NCBI GenBank assembly: GCA_902385625.1
Contig: CABMGE010000027.1
Coordinates: 19,173-83,172 of the forward strand
From: an uncultured archaeon
GTDB lineage: Archaea; Nanobdellota; Nanobdellia; Pacearchaeales; GW2011-AR1
Length of the DNA: 64,000 nucleotides
Direction of reading: 5' to 3'
Positions 24,121 through 32,892 of the stretch are shown here, piece by piece (the stretch's first letter is position 1; every line of letters begins with the position of its first letter). The notes beneath the pieces were generated by a model, which worked only from the letters and a program-made list of their open reading frames with translations, did not search any database and was not told the DNA's origin. The translations under genes were made by a program, and so were the position numbers.

Positions 24121-24696
24121 ATGGAAGACAATTGGAGAACAATTTTAAGACCAGGATATTTTGGAAAAAAGCGAGAAGAAATCTGTGAACAGTTTAACAA
24201 AGAATATGGAAAAAATAACTGGAGACTTATGTGGGAATTTGGAGGAACAGTAGTTCCATTTTATAATCCCCCTGAAATAAGTGCTTGTGATTATTATGAA
24301 GACGGTTATTTTATGGATTCATTCAAAAGACAAGACTTATGGCAGGAATTATGTAAAACTGCAAAAGAGGTATATGATCATGAAGAGTCAAACATAAATG
24401 CAGGTTTAGATTATAACAATCAAGAGCCAAAAAAACCAGTTCATCTCCAGGACATAACAATAAGAAGAGTTGTAAAAAAACGCGGATGGAGTTTCTCAGG
24501 AAACAATCTAATACAAATAAGAAGTCATAGCGACAAATGGGGAAAACTTTTAAGTCCTGGAAGAGTTCCTTTTCACATTCCAGAAATAGTTTACCAAGGA
24601 GAAATACAGAACATTTCAAGCGGAAGAATCTGGTATGACCAAAATTCAATCGAATGGGCTTATCAACAAGCAAAAATACTTCAAATCAAAGACTAA
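24121..24696 (+). CDS. hypothetical protein (191 aa)
   Basis: Soluble protein rich in Trp, Tyr and Asn, beginning MEDNWRTILRPGYFGKKREE. The C-terminal half has RGWSFSGNNLIQIRSHSDKW, LLSPGRVPFHIPEIV and GRIWYDQNSIEWAYQQAKIL, a beta-rich module with a closing helix. No membrane segment, and no cysteine pattern beyond scattered residues. TTATAAAT (24093-24100) lies 28 nt upstream of the ATG, consistent with its own leaderless promoter. I do not recognise the family. It is convergent with the PurM-like gene. Confidence 0.72.
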   Translation: MEDNWRTILRPGYFGKKREEICEQFNKEYGKNNWRLMWEFGGTVVPFYNPPEISACDYYEDGYFMDSFKRQDLWQELCKTAKEVYDHEESNINAGLDYNNQEPKKPVHLQDITIRRVVKKRGWSFSGNNLIQIRSHSDKWGKLLSPGRVPFHIPEIVYQGEIQNISSGRIWYDQNSIEWAYQQAKILQIKD

Positions 24697-24726
24697 TTTA
24701 TTATTTAATAAAAAAGTATAAACTAA

Positions 24727-26223
24727 TTATCCAAGACCATTGAAAATAATTTCCTTACCATTAAATGCTTTTAGTTTTATTCCGGTTTTTCCATCACTTC
24801 TTTTCTCAAGTTTTCCAACTACTTTTGCTTCAAGATCATGTTCGCAAATCATGGCTATTGCAGAACCAGGTAGAGAAGTTGTAACAAAACCTTCATTTCC
24901 CATAGGCCATTTTTCATAACAACTTTCAATTGAAGAACAATAAGAAGCCATTAAAACCTCTCTCCAATCAGGATCAAATAACTCTTCATTGGAATTTTTT
25001 CCTATTTCAACATATAATCCATGCCTTGCAATAGGCTTTGCAAGTTTACCATTAAAAGCCCCTCCACTCATATGATAAACGCTTGTTGCAAGCCCAGCAT
25101 CGAATAATTCCTTAAAAACCGGGTAAAATATAGTAGAAGGTTCTGCAAGGTACTTTCCAAATATCTTGCCCTCATCGAGATTATTCCAATGTCTTCCAAA
25201 TAATCTCTCCATTAACTCCCTTTTAACAGTTATACCATTAGAACGTGGATTTGGTTTTCCTCTTATTGAAATTAAACTGTCTCCAGGTCTTGGACTTGGA
25301 AGACTTGCAAGTCTTCTTACATCAATAGTACTTACAACAGAACCGCTAATATTAAATGGACTGAAATAACCCTTTATTCTATCACCAACATTTTCATCCT
25401 GCATTATAGAAACAATTCCAAGCTCCTTTGCTTTGCTATTTGCCCTATTTATTATATCTTCAACAGGAACATTTCCAGAGTATTCAATCAAACCTGAAAT
25501 TACCTGGGGAGTTGCTCCGAGTTTAATACAATCATCCAGATTCATTGCAAAAAAATCAATTACACCTTCACTATATTTTTCAAATCTCTCATAAAACTCA
25601 GTCTTTGTGCCAATTCCATCAGAATTAATAATCACTGGTTTTCCTTTAGGATCAAAAACACCAAAACAGTTTTCTTTTTCACTCTTTTCATCATAATAAC
25701 TAAATGATCCTGGAACCTTTTTTAAAAATTGAGAATTTCTAGAAATAAAACCAATTCCAGTTGAAGTAATATTACACTCACAATTAACTCTTTTTCCAAG
25801 GTTTGCAAGCTCTCCATTGAGTATTGGAACTCTATAATGTTTAGCTGCATCTCTAAGTGATTCGCCAACAACCCTTACAAGTCCTTCATCAGTACTAGAA
25901 GCATCAATTACATTAGCAATTCCTACAATTTCAGATTGAATAGAGTTTCCAGCATTAATAATATTTTTAACAACTGACTGTGAATATTTCACCAAATCTT
26001 TTTCTTTAGAGTCCCCACCCTGAGAATAAACAACACAAAGAGAGTTAGAAGGAACATGTATAGCATTAATCCCGTTTTTTCCAGGAATAACACAATCCAG
26101 ATATGGAAAAGAAGTTTTTTTACCAAAAAAATTAAAACTCTGAGTTTCAGAGGCTAGTTCTGCAAGTAACTGAGACATCTTGTCTTTTTCCTTTATATCA
26201 AGCATATACTGTTCTTCTTTCAT
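24727..26223 (-). CDS. PurM-like (AIR synthase family) protein
   Basis: 498 residues with the AIR-synthase-like two-domain fold. SDGIGTKTEFYERF corresponds to the DG.GTK nucleotide-binding segment, NLDDCIKLGATP follows as in PurM (the position of AMN.ND), NPRSNGITVKRELM matches GLHSNG..L.R, and VYHMSGGAFNGKLAKPI matches the ITGGG segment. PurM proper is about 340 aa, so this form carries ~90 extra residues at the N-terminus and insertions. No other purine gene is present in the window. It may be a true AIR synthetase, or a related ATP-dependent enzyme (the fold also occurs in HypE, SelD and ThiL). The start is supported by a TATA box exactly 29 nt upstream. Confidence 0.78.
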   Translation of the reverse strand: MKEEQYMLDIKEKDKMSQLLAELASETQSFNFFGKKTSFPYLDCVIPGKNGINAIHVPSNSLCVVYSQGGDSKEKDLVKYSQSVVKNIINAGNSIQSEIVGIANVIDASSTDEGLVRVVGESLRDAAKHYRVPILNGELANLGKRVNCECNITSTGIGFISRNSQFLKKVPGSFSYYDEKSEKENCFGVFDPKGKPVIINSDGIGTKTEFYERFEKYSEGVIDFFAMNLDDCIKLGATPQVISGLIEYSGNVPVEDIINRANSKAKELGIVSIMQDENVGDRIKGYFSPFNISGSVVSTIDVRRLASLPSPRPGDSLISIRGKPNPRSNGITVKRELMERLFGRHWNNLDEGKIFGKYLAEPSTIFYPVFKELFDAGLATSVYHMSGGAFNGKLAKPIARHGLYVEIGKNSNEELFDPDWREVLMASYCSSIESCYEKWPMGNEGFVTTSLPGSAIAMICEHDLEAKVVGKLEKRSDGKTGIKLKAFNGKEIIFNGLG

Positions 26224-26244
26224 TTTTATTAAAATAAAAAAGAA

Positions 26245-26252
26245 CTTTTAAA
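26245..26252 (-). promoter_or_regulatory. TATA-like box for the PurM-like gene
   Basis: TTTAAAAG read on the minus strand, first base 29 nt upstream of the ATG at 26223. Confidence 0.55.
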
Positions 26253-26317
26253 CAAAATCACACTGGAAAATATATTAAGAACTATCTACAAAATCATTTA
26301 AAGCTCTAAGATGATTA

Positions 26318-26683
26318 TTAATAATCTTCACCACTAATTTGTTCATCTTCAGAATCTAAGTCCAATGGTTTTTGCTTTTCATTTGGATTTATTTTATCAG
26401 TTATCTTTTCGATTGTTCCAAACTTTCCAGAAGTAAGTTGCTTTTCTCCTTGAAACTCGCTAACATAGCCATTATTAACCTTAATAACATCTCCATTTTT
26501 AAATCTTGTAACATCATCGTTCCAAAGAGTTAATTTTATATTTCCAGAATCATCACTAAGAATTGCATTTGCAACCTTCAAATCTTTTCCAAATTTGGTA
26601 AATGTTCTTGTGTCTCCAATATCTTTTATAGTGCCTTGTACTTCAACATTTCCCTGATTTGTTTTTAGTTCAGATATTTTCAT
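26318..26683 (-). CDS. single OB-fold ssDNA-binding protein (RPA/SOSS-B-like)
   Basis: Residues 1-95 form one OB fold of the archaeal SSB/RPA kind: MKISELKTNQGNVEVQGTI, then VANAILSDDSGNIKLTLWND, FKNGDVIKVNNGYVSEFQGE. LTLWND with its tryptophan is the usual DNA-stacking strand. The C-terminus is acidic and disordered (PLDLDSEDEQISGEDY), as in SSB proteins that recruit partners with an acidic tail. Length of 121 aa suits a one-OB protein that assembles on DNA. A TATA box lies 29 nt upstream. It belongs with the other replication and repair genes in this window. Confidence 0.85.
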   Translation of the reverse strand: MKISELKTNQGNVEVQGTIKDIGDTRTFTKFGKDLKVANAILSDDSGNIKLTLWNDDVTRFKNGDVIKVNNGYVSEFQGEKQLTSGKFGTIEKITDKINPNEKQKPLDLDSEDEQISGEDY

Positions 26684-26704
26684 GATAATTATTGTTATTA
26701 AGAT

Positions 26705-26712
26705 TATTTAAA
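26705..26712 (-). promoter_or_regulatory. TATA-like box for the OB-fold protein
   Basis: TTTAAATA on the minus strand, first base 29 nt upstream of the ATG at 26683. Confidence 0.6.
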
Positions 26713-26785
26713 GCTATGTAAAAAAAATTAAAATAGACCTAAGTCAATAGAAAATTTTAAAAAAATAAAGATAAAAATCTTTTTC

Positions 26786-27814
26786 TTAACCGCAACTTGC
26801 ACCAGTAGAAGCTCCAGCACTAGCACCAAAGCCAGCAGTCATTGCACTAGTTGAAAGGTTTTGTGAACATTCACTAGGTTTAGTATTATATGCATTACAT
26901 ATTGCTTCTTTTATTGCATTAGCTGTTCTATCAACTTGAACTTGAACTCCGTTTATAACAAAAGTTGGAGATCCGCCAATTCCAAGTTTACTAGCTTGTG
27001 CACCTTGAGCATCATAGATTTTCTGTGCATCTGTTTTAATACAAGAATCTATCTTAGATTTATCCAATGCAAGTGTAGTATAAATCTTTGCAACTAAAGG
27101 ATCAACACAAGTTGCTTCTCCATTACAAGAGCCAATTGCACTGTTTTCATCAAATGATTTTAAGTATTTGAATAGCTTATCTCTTCCATAAAGCTTTTCA
27201 ATACATACTTGTCTGTATGATTCAGCTTTTTCAAAATCGCCATGCATTGCACCAATTGCAACAATGCCAATATCTGCTTTAGTTTTTAATAAATCATAAA
27301 CAGGTATTAATGCTTTTTCAAATTGTAATCCATAAGGACAATATGAGAATATAAATGCTTCAACTTTTGGTTTGTCAGACTTAGGAACATCTTGTTGTTG
27401 AGGGGGGTTCGAAGGATTATCAGTAGTTTTAGGAGTTAAAGGTATTAAACTTGGTATAAGATTTTGTCCATCTTGAGTAACATAAACAGGAACTTCTTGT
27501 CCTTGCATTGAAAGAACAACTTCATATAAAGCACCTTGTTTGCTTACATTAATAAGAGTAGCATCAATTCCTTGGGCTTTTGCAAAGTCTACAACTTTTT
27601 GACCTGCAACAGCAGAACTTACTGAACTACCTCCAGCAAGATTAGTGTATAAAATAAAAGCAAGTAATATTATAACAACAACTCCAAGTACTGCACTAAA
27701 TATTTTCCAGTCATTTCTTCTTTTATGAGTTGAATGCTCAGAATGCTCTGCATGCTCAGAATGTTCTTTATGTTCTGAATGATGCTCTTTATGTTCCTTC
27801 TTTTCTTCAGCCAT
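26786..27814 (-). CDS. membrane-anchored DsbA-like thioredoxin-fold protein with His-rich cytoplasmic tail
   Basis: The first ~30 residues are a Glu/His/Lys repeat (EHSEHKEHSEHAEHSEH) facing the cytoplasm, followed by a TM segment (about 37-57), a small alpha/beta domain (70-125), a Pro-rich linker and a DsbA/GILT-like thioredoxin domain. Its active-site position reads FSYCPYGLQ (Cys159), so the second cysteine of CxxC is glycine. Further cysteines (RQVC, SCNGEATC) and the cis-proline GGSPTFVING are present. The C-terminal tail is Gly/Ala/Ser-rich and ends in Cys-Gly. It probably handles disulfides outside the membrane. TATA box 29 nt upstream. Confidence 0.82.
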   Translation of the reverse strand: MAEEKKEHKEHHSEHKEHSEHAEHSEHSTHKRRNDWKIFSAVLGVVVIILLAFILYTNLAGGSSVSSAVAGQKVVDFAKAQGIDATLINVSKQGALYEVVLSMQGQEVPVYVTQDGQNLIPSLIPLTPKTTDNPSNPPQQQDVPKSDKPKVEAFIFSYCPYGLQFEKALIPVYDLLKTKADIGIVAIGAMHGDFEKAESYRQVCIEKLYGRDKLFKYLKSFDENSAIGSCNGEATCVDPLVAKIYTTLALDKSKIDSCIKTDAQKIYDAQGAQASKLGIGGSPTFVINGVQVQVDRTANAIKEAICNAYNTKPSECSQNLSTSAMTAGFGASAGASTGASCG

Positions 27815-27835
27815 ATTTTGTTTAATTTATAGACC

Positions 27836-27843
27836 TTTTTAAA
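27836..27843 (-). promoter_or_regulatory. TATA-like box for the DsbA-like gene
   Basis: TTTAAAAA on the minus strand, first base 29 nt upstream of the ATG at 27814. Confidence 0.6.
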
Positions 27844-27961
27844 TCTTGCGAATTTTATTCCTATTTATTTTTCAGGATTTCTCTTGGATTTTTTTAAAAG
27901 TAAACAATAATAATTAATATAAACCCAAGTATTCTACTAGTTATAAAGAGGAGAAAAAAAG

Positions 27962-29269
27962 ATGGGATATGATATTATTCTTGGAAGAGATAAAGAAGAC
28001 AAGAAGCTATTTGGAAATAAAGGGATTATCTATCTGGGAAAAGGATATGTTCAAATGGGAAACTATACTTCTCTTTCAAATAGAATCTGGATGGATGTTG
28101 TAAGAACTCATGTAATTCTAATTGCAGGTAAAAGAGGTGGAGGAAAATCTTATTCAATAGGAGTGATTGCAGAAGAACTTTCAGATCTTCCTCCAGAAGT
28201 AAAGAAAAATATTGCACCAATTATATTTGATACAATGGGAATATTTTGGACAATGAAATACAAAAATGATAAAGAGTTGGAGTTACTCGAAGAATGGGGA
28301 TTAAAATCAAGAAACCTTCCAGTAACAGTATGGGTTCCTGCAGGATATTATGAAGAATATCTAAAAAAAGAAATTCCTGCAGACAAGAGATTTGCACTTG
28401 CAGCATCAGAATTGGAAATCGAAGACTGGCTTTCGATTTTTGAACTTGATATGATTTCATCAGTATCAGTTTTATTGCAAAAAACAATTTCAAAACTAAA
28501 AGCTTTGGGAAATTTTGATCTTGACGATATAATAACTGAAATAAAAAATGATAAAGAATTAGATATATCTACAAAAAATTCAGGAGCAGCATTATTTGAA
28601 GCAGCAAAATCATGGAGAGTTTTTGCAAAGAAAAATGAAAAGGCAACAAAAATAAGCGAGTTAGTAGTGGCAGGAGAAACAACAATTTTAGATCTTTCAG
28701 TTTATTCCTCAGTTGCAACATTCAATGTAAGAGCACTAGTAATTGGACTTATCTCAAAAAGATTATTTGATGAAAGAATGCTTGCAAGAAAAAAAGAAGA
28801 AATAGTATCAATACAACATGGACTTAATTCCTCTTTTGAAGAAACAAAAGAAATGCCTCTTGTCTGGATGTTTCTAGATGAGGCCCATGAATTTCTTCCA
28901 ATGAATGATAAGACCCCTGCAACAAATGCACTAATACAATTGCTAAGAGAAGGAAGACAGCCAGGAATATCAATGGTACTTGCAACTCAGCAGCCAGGAG
29001 TAATTCACAGAGATGTCATGACTCAGTCAGATATAGTTATATCCCATAGACTAACAAATAAAGAAGATCTTTCAGCACTAAATACCATGATGCAGAGTTA
29101 TTTAATCGAAGGTATAACAAAAACTATGAACAATCTTCCAGAACTAAAAGGTTCTGCAATTCTTTTAGATGATAACTCTGAAAGAATCTACCCAATAAGA
29201 ATAAGGCCAAGATTTACCTGGCATGGTGGAGAAGCCCCAAAAGCAATTAAAAGAGAAGATCGAGATTGA
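27962..29269 (+). CDS. HerA-like ATPase (DUF87/FtsK-HerA superfamily)
   Basis: A short N-terminal HAS-barrel-like part (IIYLGKGYVQMG) leads into the ATPase: Walker A GKRGGGKS (residues 56-63), Walker B VWMFLDEAHEF, and LLREGRQPGISMVLATQQPG with the sensor and arginine-finger region. HerA forms hexamers that pump DNA, usually with the nuclease NurA in end resection. Here no nurA is adjacent; the next gene is an EEP nuclease in the opposite orientation. At 435 aa it is a little shorter than typical HerA. A GAGGAG Shine-Dalgarno sequence precedes the ATG, and a TATA-like element about 50 nt upstream gives a leadered transcript. Confidence 0.88.
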   Translation: MGYDIILGRDKEDKKLFGNKGIIYLGKGYVQMGNYTSLSNRIWMDVVRTHVILIAGKRGGGKSYSIGVIAEELSDLPPEVKKNIAPIIFDTMGIFWTMKYKNDKELELLEEWGLKSRNLPVTVWVPAGYYEEYLKKEIPADKRFALAASELEIEDWLSIFELDMISSVSVLLQKTISKLKALGNFDLDDIITEIKNDKELDISTKNSGAALFEAAKSWRVFAKKNEKATKISELVVAGETTILDLSVYSSVATFNVRALVIGLISKRLFDERMLARKKEEIVSIQHGLNSSFEETKEMPLVWMFLDEAHEFLPMNDKTPATNALIQLLREGRQPGISMVLATQQPGVIHRDVMTQSDIVISHRLTNKEDLSALNTMMQSYLIEGITKTMNNLPELKGSAILLDDNSERIYPIRIRPRFTWHGGEAPKAIKREDRD

Positions 29270-29343
29270 AGAACCGTATAATCTTTAGATTATCATTCCA
29301 GAATTCTTTATTATTCTTGCACGTCTGATTCATTATGGTTTTA

Positions 29344-29376
29344 TTTACTCTCTCCCCGAATATTGAGAGGGATAAA
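29344..29376. repeat. hairpin between convergent genes (TTTACTCTCTC...GAGAGGGATAAA)
   Basis: Eleven pairs with one bulged A and the loop CCCGAATATT, between the convergent HerA-like and nuclease genes. Ends and purine/pyrimidine-rich core resemble the hairpins at 15591 and 46404. It is placed where a two-way terminator would be useful. Confidence 0.5.
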
Positions 29377-29437
29377 GAAAAATAAATAGTTTTTAGAGGT
29401 TATAATTTAATTAAAGACCATAATAATTCATCAGAGA

Positions 29438-30226
29438 TTATTTCTTTTCTTCAAGCACAGCCATCACACCAAGATGATCTGAAACTTTCCTGTCAAGAAC
29501 ATAATAATCTTTAAACTCAAGTTTAGGTGAAGCAAATACCCAGTCAATCCTCTTCCTAGGTTTTCTTGAAGGAAAAGTTTCAAGTCCTTTTTCCAAAGGA
29601 TTATATGCATTTATATTAAGACCAGTACAAATCTTGTCCAGAAGTTTTTCTCCATTCCATTCAGAGTTAAAATCTCCTCCAACTATAAGGGGCATTTTTC
29701 TTGTCTCTTCGTGAATAGTCCTTACAAGAGAGTATGCATTTTTTTGTCTTGCTCTTTTTGGGAAAAGATGAAGAGCTACAAAATGAGCAGAAACAAAATC
29801 AATAGGATGTTTATGAAATTCAGGAATATTAATAGTTCCCTTGGTAAAGCCCTTTCCTCTGAAAGGAATAGTATCAAAAAAATTGTAAGACAGAGAATTT
29901 TTAACAGGATATTTGGAAATTATTGCAGTACCATATAGAAAAAAATTATTTTCAGGATCTATTTTAGCATCTTCACCGGAAAAATAAGGATATCCTGAAA
30001 TTTCTGATAGTTCAGAAAGATGATCAAATCTTCCAGAAAGTATTGAATATCTCTCTGCCTCTTGCATAAGGATTACATCCGGACCTTCATGATTTATCAT
30101 ATCAGATACCTCGCGAAGATTATCTCTTACTTTTTTTCTAGAAACAATTGGTTTAAAGAGATAAGGCGGACATATCCCCCTTCCATGATAAAGATTAAGA
30201 CTCATTACCTTAAGATAAGATTTCAT
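29438..30226 (-). CDS. endonuclease/exonuclease/phosphatase (EEP) family protein
   Basis: DNase I-like hydrolase of 262 aa. Motifs in order: VMSLNLYHGRG (Asn that helps bind metal), PDVILMQEAERY (metal-binding Glu), FVSAHFVALH, PLIVGGDFNSEWNG (catalytic Asp-x-Asn), RKPRKRIDWVFAS and the final VSDHLGVMAVL with the catalytic Asp-His pair. Members act on DNA, inositol phosphates or phospholipids. There is no signal peptide, so a cytoplasmic, possibly DNA-repair role is more likely, but this is not shown by sequence. I chose the ATG at 30226 over the TTG one codon earlier; the box TTATAAAT (30247-30254) is 28 nt upstream. Confidence 0.87.
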   Translation of the reverse strand: MKSYLKVMSLNLYHGRGICPPYLFKPIVSRKKVRDNLREVSDMINHEGPDVILMQEAERYSILSGRFDHLSELSEISGYPYFSGEDAKIDPENNFFLYGTAIISKYPVKNSLSYNFFDTIPFRGKGFTKGTINIPEFHKHPIDFVSAHFVALHLFPKRARQKNAYSLVRTIHEETRKMPLIVGGDFNSEWNGEKLLDKICTGLNINAYNPLEKGLETFPSRKPRKRIDWVFASPKLEFKDYYVLDRKVSDHLGVMAVLEEKK

Positions 30227-30271
30227 CAAATTAAACTAACTAAACCATTTATAATATTTTTGATGATATAG

Positions 30272-30574
30272 TCATATAAACCTATAACCATACTTATTCA
30301 AATCAACCTTCCCATGTTTAACTTCAACCCTGTCTTTTTTTAAAAGTTCAATTTTCTTTTGAACTCCTTTTGCATATCCACCAATACTGCCATTACTGCA
30401 AACAACCTTGTAACAAGGAATATTAATTAAATCGCAATTTTTATGCATTGCATTCCCAACAGCACGATAGGCTCTTGAACCAAGTTTTCTTGCAATCTCC
30501 TTATAGGTTACAACTTTTCCTTTTGGAACCTTTTTTAAAAGCAAATAGCATTTATTATTAAAATTTTTAATCAT
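30272..30574 (-). CDS. ogt: O6-alkylguanine-DNA alkyltransferase, DNA-binding domain only
   Basis: 100 residues covering the C-terminal domain of MGMT/Ogt. It has VPKGKVVTYKEIARKLG, the helix-turn-helix RAYRAVGNAMHKN, the acceptor loop NIPCYKVVCSNGSIGGYAKG with Cys54, and a closing helix KKIELLKKDR. The classical PCHRV motif is PCYKV here, with the reactive cysteine kept, so suicidal alkyl transfer should remain possible. Alkyltransferase-like proteins, by contrast, lose this Cys. No N-terminal RNase H-like domain is present, which is common for archaeal short forms. It removes alkyl groups from guanine O6 in DNA. It starts its own unit downstream of the hairpin at 30624. Confidence 0.88.
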   Translation of the reverse strand: MIKNFNNKCYLLLKKVPKGKVVTYKEIARKLGSRAYRAVGNAMHKNCDLINIPCYKVVCSNGSIGGYAKGVQKKIELLKKDRVEVKHGKVDLNKYGYRFI

Positions 30575-30623
30575 TTTTTATGAGTAAATTTTTAGTATGG
30601 AATGAATTTAGATTAAAATTTTC

Positions 30624-30657
30624 TATTTTTGATCAAATTTACTTTGGTAAAAATAGC
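30624..30657. repeat. 34-nt hairpin, TTTAC loop (dispersed family)
   Basis: Outer arms CTATTTTT/AAAAATAG and inner arms ATCAAA/TTTGGT around the loop TTTAC, with a single bulged G. Length, loop size and outer arms are the same as in the hairpin at 61819. It lies between the divergent ogt gene and the DUF2207-like gene, so it is not simply a terminator. Confidence 0.65.
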
Positions 30658-30698
30658 TAAATTATCTAACTTATGACAATAAGTTATATACATCAAAT

Positions 30699-30706
30699 TA
30701 TTTAAA
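30699..30706 (+). promoter_or_regulatory. TATA-like box for the DUF2207-like gene
   Basis: TATTTAAA, first base 29 nt upstream of the ATG at 30728. Confidence 0.6.
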
Positions 30707-30727
30707 CCATATCAATATGAATAATAT

Positions 30728-32428
30728 ATGAAAGAAAGAAACCTCGCAATAACTATAACTTTAATTTTAGCAATACTTGGAATAATTCTAGGAGTTTTAT
30801 TTTCATCAGGAATCTTGTTTTCAAATAATTTTACAAATAGTTATTATGAGTTTAATTTTTACAAATCAGACTTAAAAATAAATGGAACTCATGTAGAAGA
30901 AAAACTTTACTATACTCCTGATAAAAATTACCATACATTATTTAGAAATTTCGAGTCATTAATAACACCTAAAGGAGATTATTCTGTTAAAAACTCAGTT
31001 ATTATAAATTCAGTAAATTGTGGGGCAGGAAATCCCTACTATAAGATATCAGGTTCCTGCTATACAATGCCTGATTTTCAAACACAAAATTCTTGTAAGC
31101 CTTATACTGAAAATAATGAATATGGTTGTACATTTGGAGATACTCTGGGTTTTGAAGAAGGAAATAACTTTTGGATTTCTTCAGAGTTCACATTAAACCC
31201 AGATAATCTTTTTAAAATAAATGGAAAATACTACATTAAATTTATAGCATACGGAAGAAATAAGCACAAAACATTAACAACAGAGGATAATCTTAGAATC
31301 ACAGGTAATGCAGTTTATACAAATAAATACCTTTCAAAAGAATATGTTATAATCTATATACCTTATGAAGGGGAAATAAATAATTTTAACATAATTGAAA
31401 AACCGAATTTTGAATATGACTCAATTCCCAAGAAAAAGCAAAGCATGATTATTATCATAATAACCAGCATATTCTTTATTCTACTGCATCTAATTCCATC
31501 AGTATTATTCTTCTGTTCCTGGTACTTTTTTGGAAAGGAATTAACAGAAGAAGATGTTCCAAGTCAACTAAGCCAGAGCCCAACTGACAGAAAACCCTGG
31601 GAAGTAGCCAGCTTTTTTAATCCCCCTTTTGGAAGAATAGACTCAAATTTCTTTTCAACAATGCTCTTTGATTTTTATAGAAGAAAAATTATTGATTTAA
31701 AACTTGTTAAAAAATTTTTTGGAAACAATCTATTAATCAAAATAAATGAAAATAAGGCAACAAATTTAGATAACATAGAAAAAGAATTCCTAATAATTCT
31801 TAAAAAATTAAAAGAATCATGCCCTAAAAAAGAAGTAAGTAATGATTATTTTAACCTAAACAAATCATTAAGTTCATATAAAACAAAATTGGAAATGAGT
31901 TCTATTTATCAGACTTTTCAAAAAAGCATTGATGAAGAATCAAAAAAATATCTTGAGAAAAAAGGACTTCCTTTTTTTATGATTTCAAGTTTGATTCTAT
32001 GTTTTATTTCTTTTTTCACAGTTATAACCATATTCTTTTTATCATTTATATCAATATTTATAGTAATTATTTTGTCTGTTGGAAGTTCTCTTCTGATAAA
32101 ATACAAAAAAGATTTTTATATAGAATATCAAAAATGGCAATCATTCAAAAAATGGCTTAAAGGTTCTCCTGCAATGAGGGAAAGTAAGTTTAAAGGAGTG
32201 GTATTATGGGAGAAATATTTGGTTTATGGAACAGCTCTCGGAGTGTCAAAACAGGTTTTAAAAGAATTAAAAAATGAAGGAATAATAGACGATAGAAGAT
32301 ATAATTTTTATTCAGGAGTCTATGTAGCATCAAATTCATTTGCAACTTCCTCAGGTGGAGGCCATGGCGGAGGATTTGGAGGAGCAGGCGGAGGAGGAGT
32401 TGGCGGTGGTGGCGGTGGCGGAAGATAA
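30728..32428 (+). CDS. DUF2207-like membrane protein with Gly-rich tail
   Basis: One N-terminal membrane segment (about residues 8-30), an external domain with cysteines (residues 35-235, including ITGNAVY), a second membrane segment near 240, a cytoplasmic domain (FFNPPFGRIDSNFFSTML, FYRRKIIDLKLV) and a hydrophobic pair near 415-455. After that, LWEKYLVYGTALGVSKQVLKEL is diagnostic of the DUF2207 family. The C-terminus is almost pure glycine with His and Phe (ending GGGGGGR), also usual for that family. Function of the family is unknown; many members occur as single genes in bacteria and archaea. A TATA box is 29 nt upstream. Confidence 0.8.
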   Translation: MKERNLAITITLILAILGIILGVLFSSGILFSNNFTNSYYEFNFYKSDLKINGTHVEEKLYYTPDKNYHTLFRNFESLITPKGDYSVKNSVIINSVNCGAGNPYYKISGSCYTMPDFQTQNSCKPYTENNEYGCTFGDTLGFEEGNNFWISSEFTLNPDNLFKINGKYYIKFIAYGRNKHKTLTTEDNLRITGNAVYTNKYLSKEYVIIYIPYEGEINNFNIIEKPNFEYDSIPKKKQSMIIIIITSIFFILLHLIPSVLFFCSWYFFGKELTEEDVPSQLSQSPTDRKPWEVASFFNPPFGRIDSNFFSTMLFDFYRRKIIDLKLVKKFFGNNLLIKINENKATNLDNIEKEFLIILKKLKESCPKKEVSNDYFNLNKSLSSYKTKLEMSSIYQTFQKSIDEESKKYLEKKGLPFFMISSLILCFISFFTVITIFFLSFISIFIVIILSVGSSLLIKYKKDFYIEYQKWQSFKKWLKGSPAMRESKFKGVVLWEKYLVYGTALGVSKQVLKELKNEGIIDDRRYNFYSGVYVASNSFATSSGGGHGGGFGGAGGGGVGGGGGGGR

Positions 32429-32488
32429 GTTTTCACATTCTTAAAGCATAAACAAAATAGAAATATCTCTCTAACTAAGACTTACTTT

Positions 32489-32884
32489 TTACAATCCATC
32501 AATAATTCCCTTAAGATTATAAGAAGTTATATAATTTTTATCTATATCATTTATTGATCCAGGGTTGCGCTTTAAAAAATTATCAGGACAAAGTACAAGT
32601 CGTTCCGGAGTATAATTAAGCTTTTTATATTTCTCTCCAGAGATTAAATGATCTCCCTCTGAATTTTCTTTAAATCTAACTCCAAATAAAGTAGGAGGAT
32701 TATTTGAAATAAGAAAACCAACTAACTTTTCACCAACTATAACTCTTCCTTTAGTATTTTTGTCTCCAGAAAGAACATTCGTAATTAAAACACTATCAAC
32801 AAGCTGTGAAAGATCAGAATAATCACGAATAGGTTGTATTTCACTTCTTCCTAAATTAAGCCTATAAGTCTCAACAGTTGACAT
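32489..32884 (-). CDS. hypothetical protein, last gene of the AAA+/TelA-like operon
   Basis: 131 residues, soluble, beta-rich with a final helix. Notable segments are YRLNLGRSEIQPIRDYSDL at the start, RVIVGEKLVGFLISNNPPTL in the middle and ERLVLCPDNFLKR. No family recognised. It begins 8 nt after the stop of the 277-aa gene upstream, so it belongs to the eight-gene minus-strand unit that starts at 41862. There are no membrane segments or metal-binding motifs. Its small size and place at the end suggest an accessory role to the larger components. Confidence 0.65.
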   Translation of the reverse strand: MSTVETYRLNLGRSEIQPIRDYSDLSQLVDSVLITNVLSGDKNTKGRVIVGEKLVGFLISNNPPTLFGVRFKENSEGDHLISGEKYKKLNYTPERLVLCPDNFLKRNPGSINDIDKNYITSYNLKGIIDGL

Positions 32885-32892
32885 TTTTACTC

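Noticed and set aside
27400-27420. tRNA T-loop-like GGGTTCGAAGG
   Set aside because: It lies inside the DsbA-like coding sequence and has no acceptor or anticodon stem around it.
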